Shown: positions 17,973 to 26,996, counted from the first letter of the stretch. The stretch is DNA of 64,000 nucleotides from Thermoguttaceae bacterium (GCA_017939795.1 JAGBAA010000112.1:22933-86932), one strand, 5' to 3'. Notes: generated by a model from the letters alone, not told the origin. Translations and numbers: made by a program.

Positions 17973-18425
17973 TTAAGATTTTTTGACTTCCGAGACCGGA
18001 ATGGCGGCCAAAAGCCCCGCCTCTTCCAGATTTTTACGGATCTTGTCCAGAACGCCATTCACAAAACTTCCGGATTTTTTGTCGCCGTACTCTTTCGCGA
18101 TCTCAATGGCTTCATTGATGAGAATGGCGACCGGTTCTCGAACGTTCATCAGCTCGTAGGTGCCGATCCGAAGGACGTTTTTATCCGTCTCCGCAAGACG
18201 AGAAAATTTCCAGTTCTCCAAAACGGCTTTGATCTGGCCGTCCAGCTCGTCCATGCGCAGCGTCACGCCGCTGATGAGACGATTTGCATACCGGATCTGT
18301 TCTTCATCTTTTTTAACGCGCTCGGCGATCATTTCTTCCTGACTCCCCTGATTCGGATTCAGCGCATTACTGAATAGAACCTGAAGCGCAACGACCCGGG
18401 CCCGGCGATTTTTATCGATCAGCAT
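17973..18425 (-). CDS. nusB: transcription antitermination protein NusB
   Basis: 150 residues. The ATG at 18425 is chosen because GGAG stands about ten bases upstream; a TTG five codons earlier is possible. The all-helical NusB fold is recognised by RRARVVALQVLFSNAL at the N-terminus, by the conserved core VLRIGTYELMNVREPVAILINEAIEIAKEYGDKKSGSFVNG (quoted here only to name the region, about residues 90-130) and by GVLDKI. NusB binds boxA RNA with NusE/S10 during rRNA transcription. It follows ribH, as in many bacteria, although 253 bases separate them. Confidence 0.95.
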   Translation of the reverse strand: MLIDKNRRARVVALQVLFSNALNPNQGSQEEMIAERVKKDEEQIRYANRLISGVTLRMDELDGQIKAVLENWKFSRLAETDKNVLRIGTYELMNVREPVAILINEAIEIAKEYGDKKSGSFVNGVLDKIRKNLEEAGLLAAIPVSEVKKS

Positions 18426-18582
18426 ATTTTTTATCTCCAATCCTCATTTGTTCTTTTTTATGAAAAGGACTCCGCGCTCAAAACATCCGTTTCGTTTCGC
18501 GGAGCGTATTTCCAGCGGCAAAACCCGAATGTTCTCTTCCGCATCCCATCTTCACGAAACCGTTCCACGGGACCCGCAGCAG

Positions 18583-18616
18583 CCGAACAGTCCAGTAAAC
18601 CGAACAGTCCAGTAAA
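18583..18616. repeat. 17-bp intergenic tandem repeat
   Basis: CCGAACAGTCCAGTAAA occurs at 18583-18599 and again directly after it at 18600-18616, in the gap between ribH and nusB. Its role is unknown. Confidence 0.85.
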
Positions 18617-18678
18617 ACAGCCCGACGGCCGGTCTCCCCCTCTGGTCTGGTCCGACAGTTCGCCTCAGTGCGTCGGTC

Positions 18679-19179
18679 TCAGTCTGCCTGTTTCAGCAGA
18701 TCGAGCATTTCGACCAGAGCTTCTGCACAATCCGCACCTTTGTTTCCCAGATGGGCTTTCTGGACCTTGTCGTGTGCAGGATCATCAAATGCACTGCGGG
18801 CCAGTGCCTGCTCCACCGTATTGCAGGTCAGGACGCCGAACAGAACCGGTTTTCCGGAACGCGCCCCCTGCTCCGCAAACATGAGGCTCACCGCTCGGTT
18901 AATGTGCTCATCATGAGACGTTTCCCCCTTAATGACGGCCCCAAGGGCCAGAATGCCGGCGTACTCCGCTTTTTGAACGAGTTTTCCGGAAACTGTCGGG
19001 ATCTCAAAAGCCCCCGGCACGCGAAAAACGTCGATTTTTTCTTCGGAGATCCCGATTTCTGCAAATTTTTTCAGTGCTCCCTGGAGCAAACGTTCCGTGA
19101 TCGTCTGATTGAATTTCGCCACGATGATCGCGATACGCCCCTGAATATCCGGGTTCAGTTTCCCTTCATAAATGGTCAT
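18679..19179 (-). CDS. ribH: 6,7-dimethyl-8-ribityllumazine synthase
   Basis: 166 residues. It condenses the pyrimidine intermediate with 3,4-dihydroxybutanone 4-phosphate in riboflavin synthesis. Family marks are AIIVAKFNQTITERLLQGA, VPGAFEIP, the catalytic-site segment LGAVIKGETSHDEHIN, and PVLFGVLTCNTVEQA. It starts 41 bases after the rho stop, so it is likely transcribed with rho. No FMN riboswitch is visible in that short gap. Confidence 0.97.
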   Translation of the reverse strand: MTIYEGKLNPDIQGRIAIIVAKFNQTITERLLQGALKKFAEIGISEEKIDVFRVPGAFEIPTVSGKLVQKAEYAGILALGAVIKGETSHDEHINRAVSLMFAEQGARSGKPVLFGVLTCNTVEQALARSAFDDPAHDKVQKAHLGNKGADCAEALVEMLDLLKQAD

Positions 19180-19220
19180 TTTTTATCCTGCTGGGTTTAC
19201 GTTTAAGGTCCATTCCGATC

Positions 19221-22200
19221 TCATTCGGAATCCAATGTTTCTTCATTTTCGCTGTCGGCGGCATCCTCTGAAATGCATTCAGAAACAGGGGTCTCGGAAT
19301 CGGCCGAAAGCTCTTCCGAAAGTCCCGCAGCAAAGGTGCCGGCAGAAAGTTCCGCACTTTCCCCTGTACTGATTTCGCCGGCAGTTTCATCATCAGCGGC
19401 TGCAGCACTGGCACCGGTATCCGTTCCGTTCAGGATCCCGGCTAAAAACTCGGCATTCGTTTTGGTTTTTCCAAGCCGATTGGTAAGCATCGCCATGGCG
19501 TCCGCAGGATTCAGCGCAGAAAGCAGATGCCGCAGTTTAATGACCGCGTGCAGTTCCTCTTCAGTCCGATACGCATCTTCATGCCGGGTCCCGCTGCGGC
19601 TCAGATCCACGGCAGGCCAGATCCCTTCTGCCTGCAGACGTTTTTCCAGCGTGATCTCCACACTGCCGCTGCCTCGGAACTCTTCCAGGATCGCCTCGTC
19701 CATCCCATTGTTCGTATCCGTCAAAAGTGTCGCCAGGATCGTCAAAGACCCCCCTTCTTCCACACACCGTGCAGATCCGAAAAACCGTTTCGGAAGCTGG
19801 AACGAACCGGCATGGAAACTGTTTCCGTATTCCGGAAGCATCTTCATTCCCGGAGGTGTTTCCGAATGCCAGGCCCGAGTCAGCTGGGTCATGGAATCCA
19901 GCAGGATCAGAACATTCTGCCCATACTCGACCATACGCTTCGCCTTCTCGATGACCATGTCCGCGACCTGAATGTGCCGCATCGTAGGTTCATCCGAAGT
20001 GGAACAGACGACTTCGCAGTTCATTCCCTGCACAAGTTTCCGCATATTTTCCACTTCTTCCGGGCGTTCGTCGATCAGGAGAATGAAAACGTAAAGATCC
20101 GGATAGTTCTTCAGCGCAGACTGTGCGATCTTGCGCAAAAGCGTCGTTCTACCCGTCTGCGGCGGACTCAGGATCAGACCGCGCTGACCGAATGCGAGCG
20201 GAACCATCATATCCAGAACACGGGTCTCCACATCTTCCGGGTCGGATTCCAGACTCATTCGCTGGGACGGTGCCGTCGGCGTCAGAGTATCAAAATGTTT
20301 TTTGCGCGTAAACTCGTTTGGATCCTGATAATTGATCGCCTCGACACGCAAAAGTGCAAAGTACCGTTCATTTTCTTTTGGCGGACGGATCTGTCCCGAA
20401 ACGATCGTTCCCGTCTTCAGACCAAAACGCCGAATCTGGCTCGGAGAAACGTAAATATCGTCCGGACAGGAAAGGTAATGGTATTCCGTGCTGCGAAGAA
20501 AACCGAAACCGTCAGGAAGGATCTCAAGCGTCCCCTCTCCGTAAAGAAGGCCGTTCAGTTTGATCTTTTCCTTGATGATCTGGAAGATCAGTTCCTGACG
20601 CTGTGCGTGCTCCTCATCCGGCACACCGATCTCAAAACGGCGAGCCTCCGCGATCAGTTCCTGCATGGAAAGTTTCTGAAGATGCCCGACAGATTCATTC
20701 CGCAAAGAAACGGTTTGACTCATTCCATCCCCGTCCGAAGCAGGATTCTTATGGCCGCGGCTCATTTCGTCAGCAAGTTCCTCCGCAAGTGAAAGAGGTT
20801 CCTTGGATGAGCGGTCCTCATGCAGTTCCGGAAATGCCGGATTGTACGTACTATAGCCATCCTGATTTCGTCGGTGCGGCCTGCCGTAAGGCCGATTTCC
20901 ATAATCTCGCGGACCACCGAAACCACTGCGGGGCCCGGTTCCTTCTTCACCGGAAGTGGAACCATTTTCGCGCGAATAGTATCGGGAACGATATTGCGGA
21001 CCACGCTGGTACGGAACACCGCCGCGAGACCAACCGCTGCGGCCAAAAGGTCTGCTTTCCTGACTCTCTTCGCCTTTTTCTTCCAGATCGGGAGCCGGAT
21101 ACGTCTGCTCAACACCAGATTCGAGATCCCGGTTTGCGTATCGGCGTGAACCCTGACCGTATCCGTCACCGCCATAGTTCCGTCCGCCATAATTCCGACC
21201 ATAGTTCCGGTCGCCGTAGTTCCGGTCGCCATAGTTCCGGTCGCCATAGTTCCGGTCGCCGTAGTTCCGGTCGCCGTAGTTCCGGTCGCCGTAGTTCCGG
21301 TCGCCGTAGTTCCGGTCGCCGTAGTTCCGGTCGCCATAGTTCCGGTCGCCGTAGTTCCGGTCGCCATAGTTTCGGTCGCCGTAGTTTCGATCGCCGTAGT
21401 TCCGGTCGCCATAGTTTCGATCGCCGTAGTTTCGATCGCCATAGTTCCGATCGCCATAGTTCCGATCGCCATAGTTCCGATCGCCATAGTTCCGGTCGCC
21501 GTAGTTCCGGTCGCCGTAGTTCCGATCGCCGTAGTTCCGGTCGCCGTAGTTCCGGTCGCCGTAGTTTCGATCGCCGTAGTTCCGACCGTTCCCCGATACG
21601 TAATTCTGCCGCATCATGCGTCCAGTACGGGACAGCTGACGATCCGTTCGCTGCCTAAAAGAAGAACGAGGAGCCATTTCCCCATCATGTTCCTGCATAT
21701 TGCGGTCCATTCGTTCGGAAAAATATCCGGTACCGTCACGCGATTCGCCGGAAATTTCTTCATTCGCGCCCTCTGAAGGCTCTCGGTCCTGCGTTTCTGC
21801 CGGCCTGTCCTCCGAATAGATCCCATAAAAACCATCTCCTGGATCCCCACATGCGGACGTTTTCTGTACGCCATCCGCTCCAGCTGAAGCATTCAGTCCG
21901 GAAGACATGGGTTCGGCAGAAAGCTCCAGCGGATCCGGCCTGGATCCCGAGCCGGTTCCCTCTGCGTCATCTTCCAGCTCCAGACCATACCCGAATGCCG
22001 AAGATCCAGACCGATTGCGGGATCCCGAACGAAAACGGGAAAACGCACTCACTCCGCGAGGCTGTACCGGATCATGAGGATACGAATTTCGCGCCTTAAG
22101 ATAGGGACGCTCCTGTTGAGAAACGCCGTCCATGAAAGATTCCGCAGAAGACTGATTTTCTGTGGAAGATCCCTGATCTTCGATACTCTGAGCCGTTTCA

Positions 22201-22280
22201 AAACCGGGATCTCCGGCACGAAAGTTTTCATTGGCAGGGAAGGATTCCGGTGATCTACCGGTGATCGGACCGTCGGACAT
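19221..22280 (-). CDS. rho: transcription termination factor Rho with long repetitive N-terminus
   Basis: 1019 residues; E. coli Rho has 419. Residues 1 to about 525 are disordered, Ser/Gly/Arg-rich, and contain 25 consecutive GDRNY pentapeptides (236-360). The Rho core follows: helical N domain (LQKLSMQELIAEAR), RNA-binding OSB fold (EGTLEILPDGFGFLRS, DDIYVSPSQIRRFGLKTG, IRPPKENERYFALL) and the hexameric ATPase. The catalytic glutamate segment LLIDERPEEVENM, Walker B LILLDSMTQLTRA and the arginine-finger segment DLSRSGTRHEDAY are kept. The P-loop, however, reads SPPQTGRT: the invariant Walker A lysine is arginine (R711) and the neighbouring lysine is glutamine (Q708). The Q-loop region (about residues 800-825) is also divergent. 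An acidic tail of about 70 residues ends the protein. The ATG at 22280 has AGGAG eight bases upstream. Confidence 0.95.
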   Translation of the reverse strand: MSDGPITGRSPESFPANENFRAGDPGFETAQSIEDQGSSTENQSSAESFMDGVSQQERPYLKARNSYPHDPVQPRGVSAFSRFRSGSRNRSGSSAFGYGLELEDDAEGTGSGSRPDPLELSAEPMSSGLNASAGADGVQKTSACGDPGDGFYGIYSEDRPAETQDREPSEGANEEISGESRDGTGYFSERMDRNMQEHDGEMAPRSSFRQRTDRQLSRTGRMMRQNYVSGNGRNYGDRNYGDRNYGDRNYGDRNYGDRNYGDRNYGDRNYGDRNYGDRNYGDRNYGDRNYGDRNYGDRNYGDRNYGDRNYGDRNYGDRNYGDRNYGDRNYGDRNYGDRNYGDRNYGDRNYGDRNYGDRNYGRNYGGRNYGGDGYGQGSRRYANRDLESGVEQTYPAPDLEEKGEESQESRPFGRSGWSRGGVPYQRGPQYRSRYYSRENGSTSGEEGTGPRSGFGGPRDYGNRPYGRPHRRNQDGYSTYNPAFPELHEDRSSKEPLSLAEELADEMSRGHKNPASDGDGMSQTVSLRNESVGHLQKLSMQELIAEARRFEIGVPDEEHAQRQELIFQIIKEKIKLNGLLYGEGTLEILPDGFGFLRSTEYHYLSCPDDIYVSPSQIRRFGLKTGTIVSGQIRPPKENERYFALLRVEAINYQDPNEFTRKKHFDTLTPTAPSQRMSLESDPEDVETRVLDMMVPLAFGQRGLILSPPQTGRTTLLRKIAQSALKNYPDLYVFILLIDERPEEVENMRKLVQGMNCEVVCSTSDEPTMRHIQVADMVIEKAKRMVEYGQNVLILLDSMTQLTRAWHSETPPGMKMLPEYGNSFHAGSFQLPKRFFGSARCVEEGGSLTILATLLTDTNNGMDEAILEEFRGSGSVEITLEKRLQAEGIWPAVDLSRSGTRHEDAYRTEEELHAVIKLRHLLSALNPADAMAMLTNRLGKTKTNAEFLAGILNGTDTGASAAAADDETAGEISTGESAELSAGTFAAGLSEELSADSETPVSECISEDAADSENEETLDSE
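21201..21575 (-). repeat. 25 tandem 15-bp units encoding GDRNY
   Basis: 375 bp without interruption. Unit (plus strand) RTAGTTYCGRTCGCC with silent variation at three positions; every copy encodes Gly-Asp-Arg-Asn-Tyr. Degenerate flanking copies (GRNYGG type) continue on the C-terminal side. Confidence 0.98.
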
Positions 22281-22391
22281 GATGCTGCTCCTGAATTTTA
22301 ACGAGGTTCACGCAGTCCAGGATTCACGAGAGACTGCGGAATAAGGCGGGGGGAAAACGAAAAGGGCACATTCAAACGAATGCATATTTAA

Positions 22392-22419
22392 AATATACAC
22401 GAAATCTCAATAAAATCAA
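22392..22419 (-). promoter_or_regulatory. promoter of rho
   Basis: Minus strand: TTGATT (22419-22414), 16 bases, TATATT (22397-22392). The leader would be about 105 bases. Confidence 0.65.
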
Positions 22420-22438
22420 GGGTCTCGCACAAAATTTT

Positions 22439-22484
22439 AAAAAAAGTTGGCAGTTTTTATACAAATTATGTAAAAAACTGCCAA
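22439..22484 (-). terminator. terminator of serA
   Basis: A 12-bp stem, TTGGCAGTTTTT (22447-22458) with its complement at 22473-22484, followed on the minus strand by seven T (22439-22445). It separates serA from rho. Confidence 0.9.
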
Positions 22485-22572
22485 TTAATTTAATTTTAGG
22501 AACAAAATTCCCAATCGCAAACATTTCCCGGCGCACGTTCAGAAATCTCAGCCAGCCGCCGGGAAACCGTCA

Positions 22573-24195
22573 TTAAAGCCATGCCGGAAGTTCGTTCACG
22601 GCCGGAAGCGTCGCGCACATGATCTTCGAGATGCCCGTGACCTTCTGAAGTTCGCTCAGAGCAGCAACCGGCGGAACCGCATCCAGTCCCAGAACGCCGA
22701 GAGCTTTGCAGTCGCACTTATCGCACGCACGGCTGACGGAAAGCTGCTCGATATTCACGTTGTTGCGGCCGAACACGTTGCCGACAGCACCGATGACGCC
22801 CGGAACATTGTCGTGCAGGAAGAGGCAGAGATTGCCGTCCAGATATGCTTCGAGACGGAAATCGTTGACCTGGACCAGACGCGGCATGCTGTTGCCGAAG
22901 AGAGTACCGGAAAGTGTCGTGGTGCCCGTTTCACTCGTGACTTCCACCGTAATGAGCGAGCTGAACGTATTCGATTCGCTCGTTTTGTTCTCGACCACTT
23001 CGATCCCGCGTTCTTTCAGAAGCATCTTCGCATTGATGATGTTCGACTCACCGCCCGTTGCGTTGGAGAGCAGACCAGCCGCGAATGCACCGGAGACCAG
23101 CGAGGTGACTTTCGTCGCCACATCGCCGCGGTAGGAGATCGCGCACTTCGAAATACGGCCTTTTTCGACCTGGGAGGCCATCAGACCAAGACGCCACGCC
23201 AAAGCCAGGTAGCCGCGCATTTCGCCGAGGGTCTTTCCATCCAGCGGAGCCATGTTCACCGCCGACTTGATCGTGCCGGTCGTGAAGTAATCGATCAGGA
23301 GTTCCACAGCTTCCAGAGCCACGTTCGTCTGAGCTTCTGCCGTGCTCGCGCCAAGGTGCGGAGTGCAGAGAACGTTCTTGCGGCCGAAGAGCGGGTTTTC
23401 CGTGCACGGTTCCGTCGGGAAAACGTCGAGAGCCACACCAGCCAGATGGCCGCTGTCCAGACCTTCGATCAAAGCGGCTTCATCATAAATGCCGCCGCGG
23501 GCACAGTTGATAAGACGGGCGCCTTTCGGGAGCATCTTGATCTCATCAAAGGAGATCATTCCGCGCGTTTCGTCCGTCAGCGGCGTGTGGACCGTCAGGT
23601 AATCGCAGTACGGAAGCATGTCGCGGTAAGACGCAAACATTTTGATTCCAAGCTCTTCTGCCATCGCGTCCGAAAGGAAGGGATCGTAGCCGACGAGTTT
23701 CATTTCCATCGCACGGGCACGGATCGCGATCGTACGGCCAATACGGCCGAGACCGATGATACCGAGGGTCTTGCCGGCAAGCTGGGAACCCGTGAAGAGT
23801 TTCTTGTCCCAGCGGCCTTCCGCCAGTGCCTGGTTCGCCGGAGCCACAAAACGGGTCAGACCGTACATGAGAGCCAGCGCGTGTTCCGCCGTGGAGAGCG
23901 TATTGCCGCTCGGAGTGTTCATGACGATCATTCCCTGACGGGTCGCCATATTCTTGTCGATATTGTCGGTACCAACACCAGCGCGGGCGATCGCCTTCAG
24001 CCGCGTGTTCCCTTCAAGGATCTCAGCGGTCAGTTTCACGCCGCTGCGGCAGATGGCGCCGTCGAATTCCATCAGGGTATTGCGAAGTTCTTCACCTTTC
24101 AGTCCGGTCTTCACTTCATATTCAATGCCGGGAGCGGCTTCCAGAAGATTCAGTCCGTCCTGCGAAATCGAATCAAGTACGACGATACGAGCCAT
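22573..24195 (-). CDS. serA: D-3-phosphoglycerate dehydrogenase
   Basis: 540 residues, the long SerA form. It oxidises 3-phosphoglycerate to 3-phosphohydroxypyruvate, the first step of serine synthesis. The NAD-binding motif GIIGLGRIGRTIA (about 144-156), the catalytic Arg region INCARGGIYDEAAL and the catalytic His in CTPHLGASTAEAQ are present. An allosteric substrate-binding domain and a C-terminal ACT domain (LCLFLHDNVPGVIGAVGNVFG) follow, so serine feedback is likely. The ATG at 24195 has AAAGGAG upstream, and the promoter is at 24247-24274. It stands as a single-gene unit with its own terminator. Confidence 0.97.
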   Translation of the reverse strand: MARIVVLDSISQDGLNLLEAAPGIEYEVKTGLKGEELRNTLMEFDGAICRSGVKLTAEILEGNTRLKAIARAGVGTDNIDKNMATRQGMIVMNTPSGNTLSTAEHALALMYGLTRFVAPANQALAEGRWDKKLFTGSQLAGKTLGIIGLGRIGRTIAIRARAMEMKLVGYDPFLSDAMAEELGIKMFASYRDMLPYCDYLTVHTPLTDETRGMISFDEIKMLPKGARLINCARGGIYDEAALIEGLDSGHLAGVALDVFPTEPCTENPLFGRKNVLCTPHLGASTAEAQTNVALEAVELLIDYFTTGTIKSAVNMAPLDGKTLGEMRGYLALAWRLGLMASQVEKGRISKCAISYRGDVATKVTSLVSGAFAAGLLSNATGGESNIINAKMLLKERGIEVVENKTSESNTFSSLITVEVTSETGTTTLSGTLFGNSMPRLVQVNDFRLEAYLDGNLCLFLHDNVPGVIGAVGNVFGRNNVNIEQLSVSRACDKCDCKALGVLGLDAVPPVAALSELQKVTGISKIMCATLPAVNELPAWL

Positions 24196-24246
24196 TTCAA
24201 ACTCCTTTAAATTTAAAGAACGATGGAAATAAAGTTCATTATTTAT

Positions 24247-24274
24247 ATTCTACGCATTTCCAATTTTTTTTCAA
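24247..24274 (-). promoter_or_regulatory. promoter of serA
   Basis: Minus strand: TTGAAA (24274-24269), 16 bases, TAGAAT (24252-24247). The transcript would begin near 24240, about 45 bases before the ATG. Confidence 0.78.
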
Positions 24275-24359
24275 GCCCCCCCCCACTATTTTTGATAGAA
24301 AAATATCGATTCTACTGAAATTTCAGAACACCACACTTGAGAAGGAAGTGCCGAACATA

Positions 24360-24760
24360 ATGAGGCAGTGGTTTGAGGTGCGGGGACTTTTGAAGGTCAT
24401 CCTCTCGGAACCCCACACCAACTCCCGGCGAATGCGCTGCCGCGCGGTATCGCCGATCAACAAAGCGGCAAAGGTCACTAACGTGCCCGCATTACCGCAC
24501 ACCCAAAGAGGAAGCTGAATGTGCGGACGCGCTCGCAAGAAGCCGCTCCTCCCAGGAGGGGCTGCGAGCGAAGCGAGACGGGGTGGTTGAAGAGGCTCGG
24601 TACTTTTTTACTGCGTTCTTCCAGTTCATTTTCCTTTTGGCGAAATGTTTCGAATGCTTCTTCTATCGTCTTTTCAGAACGATTCAAGCAGAAACATAGC
24701 ATAAGATCACGGAAAGATGCGAAATACGTTCAGCAAATCGAGTCTTTCCGTGTTTTTTTG
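24360..24760 (+). ncRNA. candidate structured RNA of unknown class
   Basis: This gap holds no convincing gene, but it has a chain of inverted repeats in a GC-rich patch: 24377-24385 with 24411-24419 (one mismatch), 24426-24430 with 24451-24455, CCGCACA 24495-24501 with TGTGCGG 24520-24526, and GCTCGC 24531-24536 with GCGAGC 24564-24569 enclosing a further 9-bp stem (24542-24550 with 24554-24562, one mismatch). The chain ends in a strong plus-strand terminator at 24708-24759, which no plus-strand gene explains. Short frames on either strand show no known domain. No clear promoter was found, and the ends are approximate. A decayed mobile element is the alternative. Confidence 0.4.
24708..24759 (+). 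terminator. plus-strand intrinsic terminator without a matching gene
   Basis: Perfect 10-bp stem CACGGAAAGA (24708-24717) with TCTTTCCGTG (24743-24752), then seven T (24753-24759) on the plus strand. The adjacent DUF1559 gene is on the other strand. Confidence 0.85.
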
Positions 24761-24777
24761 TGTGAATGACTTCCAAA

Positions 24778-25764
24778 TCAGAACGAACTCTGCAGCGCAC
24801 CGTCACTGCGATTGCAGAGATTCTGAAAAACCTCAGCAGTCACAGAATACGAGATCAGCGCATTATGTCCGTCGCAGAAGACCATGTTTGCCCCTCCGGC
24901 GTGCGTCGCTCCAAAAAAATGCGCATTCGAGTATCCCTGCCGGTCGCGGAGCAGCTGAGTCCCGGCGATGCGCGTGTTGTCGTGATTGCGTCCGGAGAAA
25001 TGCGTATCGTCATCCCCGCCGTCCGTCGAGGTTTGCTCCCCGGTGTAGACGGAAACGTTCAGGTGCTTTTCTCCGATGAGGATCGTACCGGAGAGACCGT
25101 CCGTGATGTCCGCGTGCGTGACTTCACTCTCCTCATGGATCACCGGACCGTATGTATCGACGTTTTTAGACAAGTTGGCATTGTTTCGCCACCCCTGATC
25201 GTACGCCACATTGTTTGGGTGTGCGCCTGCATTGGCTGCGTAGTCCTGTTTCGGAGCGTATTTGGCGAGCGTTGCGCTCTGGGCCGTTCCGTTCGGCATC
25301 CGGCCTTCCATGTGGCGAGTGAGCGAAAGATAGTTTTTCGGCGGACGGCGGGAAGGACAGTAAAAAAGCGGGATCGGCGTCGAAATGCGGTCCGCGATCG
25401 GAGCGTCATGCATCGCCTGCATATCCATGTACGGCAGGATCGCGTATGTCCAGCTGGCACGCTGGGAAACAAGTACCCGGTCCGCATCACCAACGAACGA
25501 GTAACCGGACTGCCCGCCGCTGGGAAACGCCTGAAGCACAGAAACGTGATTCCCAAGCGCAACGCCCATCTGGTGCAGATTGTTCGTGCACTGAAGCAGC
25601 CTCGCCGATTCACGCGCCTGCTGGACTGCCGGAAGGAGAAGTCCCATCAGCATTCCAATGATCGCGATGACGACCAGAAGCTCCACGAGCGTGAATCCGC
25701 AGCGTCCCGTTCCACGACGGTACGCAGAATTAAAAAAAAGACGCTTTGTCTGCATATTCACCAT
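24778..25764 (-). CDS. DUF1559 / type II pseudopilin-like protein
   Basis: 328 residues from the ATG at 25764 (AAGGGA upstream); a second ATG at 25755 is possible. The N-terminus has the prepilin-type cleavage and methylation motif GFTLVELLVVIAIIGMLMGL, then the planctomycete signature LLPAVQQARESARLLQCTNNLHQMGVAL. The C-terminal part contains the DUF1559 end motif THAGGANMVFCDGH. These proteins form a large, expanded planctomycete family processed like type II secretion or type IV pilus pseudopilins; their exact role is not known. The gene stands alone. Confidence 0.93.
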   Translation of the reverse strand: MVNMQTKRLFFNSAYRRGTGRCGFTLVELLVVIAIIGMLMGLLLPAVQQARESARLLQCTNNLHQMGVALGNHVSVLQAFPSGGQSGYSFVGDADRVLVSQRASWTYAILPYMDMQAMHDAPIADRISTPIPLFYCPSRRPPKNYLSLTRHMEGRMPNGTAQSATLAKYAPKQDYAANAGAHPNNVAYDQGWRNNANLSKNVDTYGPVIHEESEVTHADITDGLSGTILIGEKHLNVSVYTGEQTSTDGGDDDTHFSGRNHDNTRIAGTQLLRDRQGYSNAHFFGATHAGGANMVFCDGHNALISYSVTAEVFQNLCNRSDGALQSSF

Positions 25765-26818
25765 CTTTCCATTCCCTTTCTTTTTTACTTTTTCATTTTT
25801 CGATCCCAGCACATTCTCATCAGTCCCGCAAACGAACCGCTGACCATCCGGCTCCACGCAAAGGGCTTCAGGATCAAAGCCTCTCCTGAAGACGCACGTC
25901 CGCGAATAGACCGAAGTTTCCATTCTCCGGAACTTCGGCCGAGAGATCTGCTCTCCGCCATGAGGATGTTTTTGTTGGCTTTCAGGGAAAGCGTTCCCGT
26001 CCGGAGCGCATTCGTGAGATCCCCACGTTCGTCCCGGAATTCACGTTCTGACCGCCAAGAGAATTCCGCTCTGTCCCCCCGACAGAAACGTTGACCGAAA
26101 ACATAAACACAATGTTCGCCCTGGGCCCTTCCAGACTCCACCCATTTTTCGCAAACACTACACTCATACACTCATCCATTCAGTATATTTCACCTCTCAA
26201 AAAAATCAAGCAGATTTTCAAAATTTGAGAAAAAGATTTTTGTTTCAACACAAACAAGATCGATCAGGCAAAAGGGGCAAACTTTACCGCCAAACATAAT
26301 TTAGGTCGTTTTCCGGATCCTGCAAACAAAAACAGATGGAAGGAACATTCACGCAATATGGCAAAATTCTCTCAAATTTTATGAACCAAGTCTCCCAAAA
26401 TACGTAATTAGAGGAAAACAGACAAGATGGGGCAACTTTACGCGCATTGAAGAGACAGACAAAAACATCGGCATATTTTGCCCGTTTTATGCAAGCGGAA
26501 CGATTTCAACTTTTCGCAGAATAATTACCAGCAAAATAATCAAAACGACCCTCATTCTGTCAGTTTTTTTAAAAAAATTTACGATACCATTAAGACCGAT
26601 AGTCTGGATATTTTCAGACGAAACCGTATTTACCCATTTTAGCAAAACTCAGGAAAATTTCCTGACCGCAGATTGTCTGTATGGAGGTCCTCCATGGAGA
26701 CGCTTCTGCCGTATGTCCCTTTTCAGGCTCAAGTTCCCAATATGAGGGGATCCTGCCTTTGTTTTTTTAAGAAAAAACTTCCGAATCGGAAATTTTTTGA
26801 AAAAAATGCCTGAAAAAT
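25765..26818. other. long AT-rich intergenic region before the sigma-factor gene
   Basis: About 1 kb without a supported gene. Short frames on the minus strand just upstream of the DUF1559 gene (up to about 26180) show no known domain. Two dyads at 26649-26695 and the sigma-factor promoter at 26819 are the only structures seen. Confidence 0.6.
26649..26695. promoter_or_regulatory. two adjacent dyads upstream of the sigma-factor promoter
   Basis: TCAGGAAA-A-TTTCCTGA (26649-26665) and ATGGAGG-T-CCTCCAT (26681-26695) are near-perfect dyads with one central base. They lie about 125-170 bases upstream of the -35 box of the next gene. No T run follows, so protein-binding sites are more likely than terminators. 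Confidence 0.45.
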
Positions 26819-26847
26819 TTGACATTGCACGAAAAACCGGGTAAAAT
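26819..26847 (+). promoter_or_regulatory. promoter of the sigma-factor gene
   Basis: TTGACA (26819-26824), 17 bases, TAAAAT (26842-26847). Near-consensus sigma-70 promoter; the leader would be about 140-180 bases. Confidence 0.85.
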
Positions 26848-26996
26848 ACAGAAAATGAACAAAATACACAATATTTTCAACCGTGTTTTTTGGGGGCCGA
26901 GGCGAAGCTGTCAAACCGCATACCAGCTCGAGCGGAATTCCCGGCATGGGAATGATTTCGTTTTGAGTATCGTTCGCAAGCAGTTTTGCAAAAGCG

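Noticed and set aside
21201..21575. Regular 15-bp repeats that could be taken for a CRISPR array
   Set aside because: There are no spacers; the units are contiguous, in frame, and encode GDRNY inside rho.
24478..24702. A short minus-strand frame with a Lys/Glu-rich helical start
   Set aside because: It has no recognisable domain, runs through the stacked inverted repeats and lacks a good ribosome site; a decayed gene cannot be ruled out.
24253..24760. An insertion sequence
   Set aside because: No transposase domain, no terminal inverted repeats at plausible ends and no target duplication could be seen.
25785..26179. Two minus-strand frames upstream of the DUF1559 gene
   Set aside because: Composition and sequence show no family, and they overlap each other and the DUF1559 leader.
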